49,180 bases of DNA from Collinsella sp. (GTDB lineage: Bacteria > Actinomycetota > Coriobacteriia > Coriobacteriales > Coriobacteriaceae). The DNA lies in assembly GCA_019414345.1 (NCBI GenBank), contig DXMF01000052.1, forward strand, positions 12,758 to 61,937. Direction: 5' to 3'. The notes under the pieces were generated by a model. It searched no databases. It was given only the letters and a program-made list of their open reading frames with translations, and had not been told where the DNA came from. The translations under genes and the position numbers were made by a program. This document shows positions 42,890-49,180 of this stretch, piece by piece (positions within the stretch are counted from its first letter, which is position 1; every line of letters starts with the position of its first letter).

Positions 42890-43993
42890 CTAGCTGCGTT
42901 TTCGGATCAGGGCAATGTAGAAGCCCTCAAAATCGCGGCTAGGCGGAATGGTCAGCGTGCCGGGCATACCGTTGGCGATGGCCGAGACATGGCCGGCGGC
43001 GATGGCCTCGGTGAGGGCGTTGCACTCGATATGCGGCTCCTCGCCGGCATCCTGGGCGCGACGCGCTTCACTTTCGCTCGGTGTGCCGTCGAGGGGGATA
43101 AGCTCGCAATCCATGTGCTTGTCGAGGGCCTCTTGCAGGGCGTCCTCGTTTTCCTGCGGCATGATCGAACAGGTGGAATAGACGAGCGTGCCGCCCGGTT
43201 TGAGGGCTCCCATGGCGCGGTCCAGAAGCGCGCGCTGCGAGCGGGCGCACTTGACGAGCAGCTGCTCGGTGAGGCCGCGCAGGCTTTTCTCGTTGCCACT
43301 GATGACGGTGCCCGTGCCGGTGCAGGGAGCGTCGAGCAGGATGCGGTCAAAGCGGAAGAACTCGTCGAGCTCGCGTGCGTCGATGCGCATGACGGGCACG
43401 TTTTTGGCACCTTGGCGGTGGAGGTTGGACTCAAGCTTTTCGGCGCGGGGAATGCTCATCTCGCAGGCCGTGAGGTGTGCCTGGCCCTGGGTGAGGGCGG
43501 CGATCTGCGTCGTCTTGCCGCCAGGGGCTGCGCACATGTCCAGGATGTCCTCGCCTGCCTGGGCGCCCAACACCAAAGGCGGCATCATGGACGACAGGCT
43601 CTGTAGGTAGATCTTGCCGTCGCGGTAGATGTCGAGGTCCCATAGGTCGGAAACCTGGGCCTCGGGCAGGATAAAGGCGTCCGGATACCAAGCGACGGGG
43701 TTGTGGGCGATGCCGGCGGCACCGAGCGCCGCAGCGATGTCCTCGGCGGTCGCCTTGAGCGTGTTGGCGCGCAGCGTGACCGGGCGTGTGGCCGCGGCGC
43801 CGAAGCCCTCGATCATGAGCTCGGCATCGGCGGGCGCATAGGCGCCGGCGACCGTGTCGACCATAAAGCGCGGCAGGTCGGCGGCGGAGTGTTGGGCGGC
43901 AAGCTGGTCGGAAAGCTCGGTAGCGGCAAACTGCCTGAGCTTGAGCTCGGGCTTAACCTGCTTTTTCTGCTTACGACGACGCGGCTTGGACAT
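42890..43993 (-). CDS. RsmB/RsmF-type rRNA cytosine-C5 methyltransferase
   Basis: An S-adenosylmethionine-dependent m5C methyltransferase of the NOL1/NOP2/Sun family, 367 residues. Motif I is DMCAAPGGKTTQIA, motif IV is DAPCTGTGT and motif VI is YSTCSIMPQEN; the two Cys residues are the release and catalytic cysteines of this family. The N-terminus is very basic (SKPRRRKQKKQVK). No NusB-like RNA-binding domain precedes it, so it is nearer RsmF than RsmB, but the target base cannot be told. The inverted repeat at 44013-44124 lies just upstream of its start. Confidence 0.9.
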   Translation of the reverse strand: MSKPRRRKQKKQVKPELKLRQFAATELSDQLAAQHSAADLPRFMVDTVAGAYAPADAELMIEGFGAAATRPVTLRANTLKATAEDIAAALGAAGIAHNPVAWYPDAFILPEAQVSDLWDLDIYRDGKIYLQSLSSMMPPLVLGAQAGEDILDMCAAPGGKTTQIAALTQGQAHLTACEMSIPRAEKLESNLHRQGAKNVPVMRIDARELDEFFRFDRILLDAPCTGTGTVISGNEKSLRGLTEQLLVKCARSQRALLDRAMGALKPGGTLVYSTCSIMPQENEDALQEALDKHMDCELIPLDGTPSESEARRAQDAGEEPHIECNALTEAIAAGHVSAIANGMPGTLTIPPSRDFEGFYIALIRKRS

Positions 43994-44012
43994 CCGTCTT
44001 TCCTTCCACCTA

Positions 44013-44124
44013 AATGATTATTCTGGGACGGGGATTAAATAATCATTCCATGACTCCCGTCACAAAAAGACTGTACTGTGGCGCCCGGGAATGATTTTTT
44101 AATCCCCGTCCCAGAATAATCATT
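44013..44124. repeat. Second inverted-repeat element with TGGGACGGGG core
   Basis: Arms at 44013-44049 and 44088-44124 are 37-base reverse complements with one mismatch. Each arm folds on itself: AATGATTATT and AATAATCATT enclose a TGGGACGGGG core. Stems differ from the element at 5031-5161 but architecture and core are the same. Confidence 0.85.
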
Positions 44125-44150
44125 CCCGGGCGCGTTGCTACTAGCGTGCT

Positions 44151-46301
44151 TTAGTACTGGCTCTCGTGCTTGCTGAAGAAGTCGAAGCGCGGGGGCAGCG
44201 GCTTTACGCGGTGCTCGCCGGGCTTCTCGCCCAGGCTCTCCACAAACTCATCCGTGGAGGCGAAGATGTTATCCCAGCTAAAGAAGGCGACCGGGTCAAC
44301 GTCGAAGTACTCGCAGATGAGCTCGCAGCCGGCCGGCACAATACCGTGCATCAGGACGGTCGCCACGCGCAGCTCGGTAAAGGCGTCGACGAGCGCCTGC
44401 GTCATCGCGGCATTGGCCGGCTCGCCCTCGAGCTTGTTGGCGGCCTTGGAGGCATCGCTCCAGCGCTTGTTGGCGGCACGCAGGTAGTCGTCGCACACGG
44501 CGAGCGCGCGGTGCGTCTCGAACTTGTACATGGCCTGCTCAAAGGCGAGGGCAGCCTGCTCGGCGGCCTCGACCACGGCGGCAGAAGCCGCGCCGGCGGG
44601 GATACAGCCGTTGCGATAGGGGCTCTCGTCGCCCTCCTTGACGGCGACGCCGTAGAAGCAGCTGCGGGCCAGACGGTTGAACACGCCGGTCAAAAGGGCG
44701 CTCTCCTTAAGGGCCGGATCGATGACGCGCTTGTCGTCGCAGGCGCGCACCTCGTTGCCGTCCTTGTCCTTGCCAGTCACACGCGTGTCGTATGCCTTGG
44801 GGCTAAAGCTCACTGGCTTCTCGGACAGGCCGAGCGACAGCCAGTGCGCGCGCATCTGCTCGCAGGTGTAGTGGTTGAGCAGGTCGTCTGCCGGCGGGGG
44901 AGGCGTCTGCGAGGACGAGCTGGCCTTTTTGCCCATGTAGAGCAGGTGGTAGCAGGCGCTGACGGTGCTCTGCGTGAGGTCCCAGCCCAGGGCCTCCCAC
45001 ATGGCGGTCTGCGCGATGCAGTAGAAATAGATGTTGTCCTGACCGATAAACTGGTAGATCTGTGCGTCGTCCGAGCACCACCAGTCGCGCCAGTCGAGCG
45101 AGCTGTGCTGGTAGGTGGGCGCGGGCACCTGCGTGGAGTCGGCAGCGGGCTCGCCCATGAGGGCGGCATCCTGGGCGGCGACACCCTCGGTCACGCCGGC
45201 GGCCTTGGCATCGCGTGCGAGCACGGTGCGGGTGTAGCTGATGGGCGCCCACAGGCTCTCGGGCCAGCACCAGCAGGTGACGTCGTTCACGCCGTCGACC
45301 TCGGGCACCGGAACGCCCCAGTCGATGTTGCCGGTGATGCGGAAGGGCACGAGCGCCTTGCCGCTGCGGAAGCGCACGCCGCCGTTGGCGAGCACCGCGT
45401 GGGCGTCGTCGCGCTCCTTCCAGCTGGGGAAGGTGACGGTAAAGCTGCTCTTGTTGCCCTCGGGCTCCAGCACGGTGTGCTCAGGAAGCTGATCCTCGAC
45501 GGCATCGAAGGCCTCGCGGAACTTGTTCTGGATGTAGAGCTGGGCCGGCAGCAGCCACTCCTCCATGGTCTTGGAGACCACGGAGCGAACCTGCGGGTTC
45601 TGGGCGAGCTTGGCGGTATAGGTCTTCATAAAGTCGAGGTAGGCCGGCAGGTCGAAGTAGAGGTTGTCGACCGGGCGCAGCTCGGGCACCTCGCCGGTGA
45701 GCTGGCTTTTGGGCGCGATGAGCTCCTCGGGCTCAAACTGGTGGCCCAGGTCGCACTCGTCGGCATAGGCCTTCTCGGACTTGCAGCCCTGGATGGGGCA
45801 GCGGCCGATCACCTGACGGCCGTTGAGGAACGTGCCGGCCTTGGCATCGTAGAACTGCAGCGTGGAGCGCTTGGAGATGGTGCCCCGCTCGTGCAGGCGC
45901 TTGATAATCTCGGCGGTCACCTCGTTGTGAATCTGCGCAGCCGGCTCAAGGCCCGAGCCGCCGTAGATGTCGCAGCTGATGTTGTAGTTGTTGAGGGTCG
46001 CGGCCTGGCGGGAGTGATTGGACTCGACATACTCGCCGATGGACTTGTCGTAGCCTTCGTTCTCCTTGAGCTTGCGGTAGCTCTCCATGATGGGCGAGCC
46101 GTAGCAGTCGGTGCCCGAGGTGAAGATGACGTTCTCGCGGCCCAGACGGTCGCGCAGGAAGCGGGCGAAGAAGTCGGCAGGGACAAAGACGCCGCCAACG
46201 TGGCCAAAGTGAAGGCCCTTGTTGCCGTAGGGCTCGCCGGCGGTAACGATGGCGCGGCGAGGCCAGCTGGGACGGTCGTTCATGGAGTATTTGGATGCCA
46301 T
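44151..46301 (-). CDS. Methionyl-tRNA synthetase-like class I ligase with altered active site
   Basis: The 716-residue protein aligns with MetRS: HIGH-like HFGH (31-34), a zinc-knuckle insertion (CPIQGC...CDLGH) and an anticodon-binding helical domain. Key residues differ. GTDEHG reads GTDCYG (63-68). KMSKS reads KKASSS near 457. The methionine-pocket Asp of DAPIGY is Trp (WAPISY), and the pocket His of YFH is Tyr (IYFYC). It may be a divergent paralogue with another substrate or task; whether a standard metG exists elsewhere cannot be seen. The ATG at 46301 follows AAGGAG. It is divergent from the DUF3267 gene, with a TGTGCGATAAT promoter between. Confidence 0.85.
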   Translation of the reverse strand: MASKYSMNDRPSWPRRAIVTAGEPYGNKGLHFGHVGGVFVPADFFARFLRDRLGRENVIFTSGTDCYGSPIMESYRKLKENEGYDKSIGEYVESNHSRQAATLNNYNISCDIYGGSGLEPAAQIHNEVTAEIIKRLHERGTISKRSTLQFYDAKAGTFLNGRQVIGRCPIQGCKSEKAYADECDLGHQFEPEELIAPKSQLTGEVPELRPVDNLYFDLPAYLDFMKTYTAKLAQNPQVRSVVSKTMEEWLLPAQLYIQNKFREAFDAVEDQLPEHTVLEPEGNKSSFTVTFPSWKERDDAHAVLANGGVRFRSGKALVPFRITGNIDWGVPVPEVDGVNDVTCWCWPESLWAPISYTRTVLARDAKAAGVTEGVAAQDAALMGEPAADSTQVPAPTYQHSSLDWRDWWCSDDAQIYQFIGQDNIYFYCIAQTAMWEALGWDLTQSTVSACYHLLYMGKKASSSSQTPPPPADDLLNHYTCEQMRAHWLSLGLSEKPVSFSPKAYDTRVTGKDKDGNEVRACDDKRVIDPALKESALLTGVFNRLARSCFYGVAVKEGDESPYRNGCIPAGAASAAVVEAAEQAALAFEQAMYKFETHRALAVCDDYLRAANKRWSDASKAANKLEGEPANAAMTQALVDAFTELRVATVLMHGIVPAGCELICEYFDVDPVAFFSWDNIFASTDEFVESLGEKPGEHRVKPLPPRFDFFSKHESQY

Positions 46302-46382
46302 GGGACTCCTTCGCATATGGTGAGAGCGCGGCCGGGCGCAAGGCCTGGCGACGCAGTGGTCAATTCGTGCATATCATTCGAC

Positions 46383-46391
46383 ATTATCGCA
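46383..46391 (-). promoter_or_regulatory. Putative extended -10 promoter of MetRS-like gene
   Basis: On the minus strand TGCGATAAT lies about 80 bases before the start; it is identical to the promoter core upstream of the DegV gene. Confidence 0.45.
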
Positions 46392-46433
46392 CATGCGGAC
46401 GGGTACGTGGCAGGGGCGCTATCCTAAGATGCT

Positions 46434-47000
46434 ATGAATGAGATTTCCAACATACATGCGTTTGAGGACGAGGATTTTCTGCACGCTTGCTTCGTGTGGG
46501 GGATGGTCGTGCTTGGCGCATTTGCTGTGTGCCTGGTGCCGGTGTTTATGCTGCTGGGCGGGCCTGCGGATTTGGATGCGGCTGACGCGGGCGGCTGGAT
46601 GGCTGTTGTGGGCTGGATAGTCGGCTTGGCTGCGATCTCAATGGCGTCGTTCGCCGTGCACGAGCTGGTGCACGCGGTGTTCTTTAAGCTGCTGGCGCCT
46701 GCGGGCGCGAAGGTGACCTTTGGGGCGAATCGCGAGACGGCGATGATCTATGCCTGCGCCGAGGGGATTGTGTATTCGCGCCGGCGGTATATGGCAATTT
46801 GCCTGGCGCCGACGGTTGTTGTGACGACAGCGTTTGCCCTGGGGTTTGCGTTTTCGGGCTATCCGCTGCTGTGCTATCTGGCTGCCGGCTTGCATTTGTC
46901 GGGCTGTGTAGGCGACTGGTATTACGTGCGGACCATTTTGCGCGACCGCCGCATTATCGCCTGCGAGGATACGTCCTTTGGCGTGCGCTTTTTTGGGTGA
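46434..47000 (+). CDS. DUF3267 putative membrane metalloprotease
   Basis: The 188-residue protein has four or five hydrophobic helices. HELVH, in the second half of a membrane segment (FAVHELVHAVFFKLL), is an HExxH zinc site, as in the DUF3267 family. The rest of the family pattern (FGANRETAMIYACAEG, then a conserved polar stretch) is present. It may cleave peptides within the membrane; the substrate is unknown. The stop lies 10 bases before queH, so the genes are cotranscribed. Confidence 0.82.
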   Translation: MNEISNIHAFEDEDFLHACFVWGMVVLGAFAVCLVPVFMLLGGPADLDAADAGGWMAVVGWIVGLAAISMASFAVHELVHAVFFKLLAPAGAKVTFGANRETAMIYACAEGIVYSRRRYMAICLAPTVVVTTAFALGFAFSGYPLLCYLAAGLHLSGCVGDWYYVRTILRDRRIIACEDTSFGVRFFG

Positions 47001-47010
47001 GGAGATGTCG

Positions 47011-47586
47011 ATGAAGTCGTTGTTGCTGCATGCGTGCTGTGCACCATGCTCGCTTGAGCCGGTTCGCCTGCTGCGCGAGGAGGGGTTTGAGCCCACAATC
47101 TGCTGGACCAACCCCAATATTCAACCGCGCGATGAATGGCAGCGCCGCTTGGACGAGCTGCGCCGGTGGTGTGCCGATGGCGACATCGAGCTTATCGAGG
47201 CGGGGGAGGACCGTGAGCGCTGGGAGACCGGCGTGGCACCGCTGGGTGCCGATCGGCCTCGTCGCTGTCGCTCATGCTATGCCCTGCGTCTGGCCGAGGC
47301 GTGCCGCGTGGCCCAGGAGCGCGGGTTTGAGTTTGTGGGCACGACGCTCGCCGTCTCGCCGTACCAGCTGTTCGATACCTGCAATGACGTGCTTGAGCGC
47401 TTGGCGGCGGCACATGGGCTCACCCCGGTGATTCGCGATTTTCGCCCGTATTACCCCGAGGCGACACGCCGTTCGCGCGAGCTTGGCATGTATCGGCAGA
47501 ACTACTGTGGTTGCCGCTTCTCGGCTGTCGAGGCGGCCATGGACCGCGCCCGCATCCGCGACGAGCGCAAAGCCGCCAAAAAGTAG
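47011..47586 (+). CDS. queH: Epoxyqueuosine reductase QueH
   Basis: Last step of queuosine synthesis: reduces epoxyqueuosine in tRNA to queuosine. It is a non-homologous substitute for QueG. The 191-residue protein shows LLLHACCAPCS (Cys9, Cys10, Cys13), RCRSCYALRL and YRQNYCGCRFS, the conserved cysteines of the QueH metal-cluster fold. The start at 47011 is preferred because GGAG at 47001-47004 has normal spacing; ATG 47005 touches the ribosome site. It lies 64 bases upstream of queA, the preceding step in the pathway. Confidence 0.93.
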   Translation: MKSLLLHACCAPCSLEPVRLLREEGFEPTICWTNPNIQPRDEWQRRLDELRRWCADGDIELIEAGEDRERWETGVAPLGADRPRRCRSCYALRLAEACRVAQERGFEFVGTTLAVSPYQLFDTCNDVLERLAAAHGLTPVIRDFRPYYPEATRRSRELGMYRQNYCGCRFSAVEAAMDRARIRDERKAAKK

Positions 47587-47650
47587 TTCACTTGGGACGT
47601 CAGCCTGCTAGGATGTAGAGCGGACTTTAGCTATATAAGGAGAATCCGAC

Positions 47651-48868
47651 GTGTCTATGCGTACCGATGATTTTGACTATAACCTGCCCGAAGAGCTCAT
47701 CGCCCAGGCGCCTGCCGAGCCGCGTGACTCCTGCCGCCTGCTGGTGGTTGATCGCAAAGGTTCCGAGGCGGGGACGCCGCTGGAGCACGGCGGTACCGTT
47801 GAGCACCGCATCTTCCGCGACGTCATCGACTATATCGAGCCGGGCGACGTGCTCGTCATCAACCAGACGCGCGTGATGCCGGCCCGCCTAATTGGCCGCA
47901 AGGCAGGCTCGGGCGGCGTGGTCGAGACGCTGCTGCTCAAGCGCCGCGAGGATGTTGACCCGCTGGGTCACGTTTGGGAGTGCCTGGTCAAGCCGGGCAA
48001 GCGCCTGAAGCCCGGTGCTCAGATTGAGTATCGTGCGGGCGGCGCTCATGCGCCCGAGGGGGCTCCCGTGGTGCTGACGGCCGAGGTCATCGACTTTGTC
48101 GCCGATAGCCGCGGTGGCCGTCTGGTGCGTTTTGAGCCGGCCGGTTGCAATGCCGCGGGCGATCCGCGCACGCTCGACGAGGCCATCCACGCTGCCGGCC
48201 ACGTGCCGCTACCGCCCTACATTACCGATTATGAGGGCGATCCCGAGAAGTACCAGACCGTCTACGCCATGAAGGAGGAGCACTCGGCTGCCGCTCCTAC
48301 GGCTGGTCTGCACTTTACTCCCGAGCTCATGGCCGCTATCGAGGCCAAGGGTGCCAAGTTTGCCGCCGTCGAGCTCGAGGTGGGCATCGATACCTTCCGC
48401 TTGGTGGAGGAGGACGACCCTACGCAGCACGTCATGCACACCGAGCGCTACCACGTGTCGCAGGAGGTTGTCGACGCCGTGCATAAGGCCAAGGCCGAGG
48501 GTCATCGTGTGATCGCCGTCGGCACTACCGCGGTGCGCTCGCTCGAGAGCGCGTTTGACGCGGACGCGCCGGTGTCCGATCCGGCCGTGACGGCGCGCTA
48601 TTTTGAAGGCCGCGAGGACGGGGCCGATACGCTTGGCCGCGGTGACATCGTGGTGCGCGAGAACGCCACGACGCAGCTTTACCTCATGCCCGGCTCGACC
48701 TATCACGTGGTCGATGCGCTGATCACGAACTTCCACGTGCCGCGCTCCACGCTCATGATGCTCGTGAGCGCGCTTGCCACCCGCGACCAGATCATGGATG
48801 CCTACGCCGCCGCCATCGAGGAGCGCTACCGCTTCTTCAGCTTTGGTGACGCGATGCTCATTTGTTAG
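47651..48868 (+). CDS. queA: S-adenosylmethionine:tRNA ribosyltransferase-isomerase QueA
   Basis: Moves the ribosyl part of S-adenosylmethionine onto preQ1 in tRNA, forming epoxyqueuosine. The protein has 405 residues, longer than the usual 340-365 through insertions such as the DRKGSEAGTPLEHGGTVEH segment near 35-55. Family blocks present are DYNLPEELIAQAPAEPRDSCR, GDVLVINQTRVMPARL, SAAAPTAGLHFT and ITNFHVPRSTLMMLV. The start is GTG at 47651, eight bases after AAGGAG; the ATG six bases later would be too far from it. A hairpin overlaps the stop codon. Confidence 0.95.
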   Translation: MSMRTDDFDYNLPEELIAQAPAEPRDSCRLLVVDRKGSEAGTPLEHGGTVEHRIFRDVIDYIEPGDVLVINQTRVMPARLIGRKAGSGGVVETLLLKRREDVDPLGHVWECLVKPGKRLKPGAQIEYRAGGAHAPEGAPVVLTAEVIDFVADSRGGRLVRFEPAGCNAAGDPRTLDEAIHAAGHVPLPPYITDYEGDPEKYQTVYAMKEEHSAAAPTAGLHFTPELMAAIEAKGAKFAAVELEVGIDTFRLVEEDDPTQHVMHTERYHVSQEVVDAVHKAKAEGHRVIAVGTTAVRSLESAFDADAPVSDPAVTARYFEGREDGADTLGRGDIVVRENATTQLYLMPGSTYHVVDALITNFHVPRSTLMMLVSALATRDQIMDAYAAAIEERYRFFSFGDAMLIC

Positions 48869-48895
48869 TTACGCGGTTCTACGAACCGCGTAACT
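48867..48895. repeat. Perfect 13-bp hairpin overlapping the queA stop
   Basis: AGTTACGCGGTTC and GAACCGCGTAACT pair with a TAC loop. There is no T run; it may be a dispersed palindrome or protect the mRNA 3' end. Confidence 0.65.
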
Positions 48896-48907
48896 GCTCG
48901 ATGCTGC

Positions 48908-49006
48908 GCGGGCCGCATTTGGACAATCTGACGTTCAACTTCAAGGGCGCGACCAGAAGGTCAGCGCCCTTTCGTTTCACGTCACCTTGTCTCAAATGCG
49001 GCCCGC
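48908..49006. repeat. Nested inverted repeat enclosing a terminator
   Basis: GCGGGCCGCATTTGGACAA (48908-48926) is repeated inverted at 48987-49006 with one base extra. A full terminator hairpin lies inside. It resembles the AT-rich element at 27694-27931 in plan, though not in sequence. Confidence 0.6.
48943..48977 (+). terminator. Intrinsic terminator downstream of queA
   Basis: AAGGGCGC-GACC-AGAA-GGTC-A-GCGCCCTT has an AGAA loop and one bulge, then TTCGTTT. It probably ends the queH-queA transcript. Confidence 0.78.
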
Positions 49007-49050
49007 TCGCTGCCGTTGCCAAAACATCGGCGTTGCCGTGGTTGTCGCTG

Positions 49051-49151
49051 TAGTCATTGGGTAGTCATTGGGTAGTCATTGGGGACGTTCTTAAATGACT
49101 AGTCAAAGGGGACACTCTTACGGCACTTGGCACTTGGGGACGTTCCTTTTA
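49051..49151. repeat. Tandem TAGTCATTGGG units and GGGGAC repeats at the right edge
   Basis: TAGTCATTGGG occurs at 49051 and 49062, and the third copy at 49073 differs only by context; the period is 11 bases. GGGGACGTTCTT (49081), GGGGACACTCTT (49108) and GGGGACGTTCCT (49137) follow at 27-29 base intervals. TAGTCATT (49073-49080) pairs with AATGACTA (49094-49101) around the first GGGGAC unit. It looks like a REP-type array whose partner gene would lie beyond the window. Confidence 0.6.
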
Positions 49152-49180
49152 ATATGAGCAGGACATTGTCAAGAGGCAAA

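Noticed and set aside
44166..46427. 753-codon frame antisense to the MetRS-like gene
   Set aside because: Composition is typical of a shadow of a GC-rich gene (Val/Ala/Gly/Leu-rich, no motif); the minus-strand gene has clear synthetase motifs.
49051..49180. Possible CRISPR-like array at the right edge
   Set aside because: Units are 11 bases or loosely similar GGGGAC blocks, without 25-40 base repeats and unique spacers, and no cas gene is present.

Overview
The window looks like the chromosome of a high-GC gut actinobacterium of the order Coriobacteriales, most likely Collinsella. This is inferred from protein resemblance, codon bias, strong AAGGAGG-type ribosome sites and the mix of anaerobe enzymes (superoxide reductase, formate-THF ligase, class III FBPase, QueH). 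No rRNA, tRNA, CRISPR array, prophage or complete insertion sequence was seen. Thirty-five protein genes are supported: one is cut by the left edge and one is only 56 codons long.

Layout. 1-13.7 kb is replication and repair: the C-terminal end of a UvrD/RecB-type helicase-nuclease, DnaE, a SWIM/SNF2 helicase, a superoxide reductase, a NAD-synthetase-like protein whose two active sites both appear dead, and a ruvC-ruvA-ruvB operon with 1-base overlaps. 13.8-21.4 kb holds formate-THF ligase, a repeat-rich membrane protein, a DD-type cation diffusion facilitator, a double zinc-ribbon protein, a DUF1016 nuclease and a small PH-like protein. 21.5-25.8 kb encodes envelope proteins on the minus strand: a secreted PI-PLC-like enzyme and two paralogous lipoproteins. 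26-31.8 kb has fchA-folD, a C69 dipeptidase, and a phasin-like/UbiB-like pair. 31.9-36.9 kb is the most striking part: a cobalamin riboswitch followed by two surface proteins built from DUF4430 (transcobalamin-like) domains. 37-49 kb has two GtrA proteins, class III FBPase, a DegV protein, a TIM-barrel-like protein, a tiny membrane protein, an rRNA m5C methyltransferase, a MetRS-like protein with an altered active site, a DUF3267 protein, queH and queA.

How the genes work together. Fhs, FchA and FolD form a one-carbon route from formate to methylene-THF. FolD has lost the residues needed for cyclohydrolase activity, and the adjacent FchA is the obvious replacement. QueA makes epoxyqueuosine in tRNA and QueH reduces it to queuosine. 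The riboswitch/DUF4430 unit reads as a vitamin B12 capture system exposed on the cell surface and made when B12 is scarce. This is an inference from riboswitch control plus domain fold.

Intergenic DNA is unusually rich in nested palindromes. Two elements (5031-5161 and 44013-44124) share a TGGGACGGGG core inside unrelated stems, and a third G-rich repeat cluster lies at the right edge. These look like REP/BIME-type or MITE-type elements; no transposase is present in the window.
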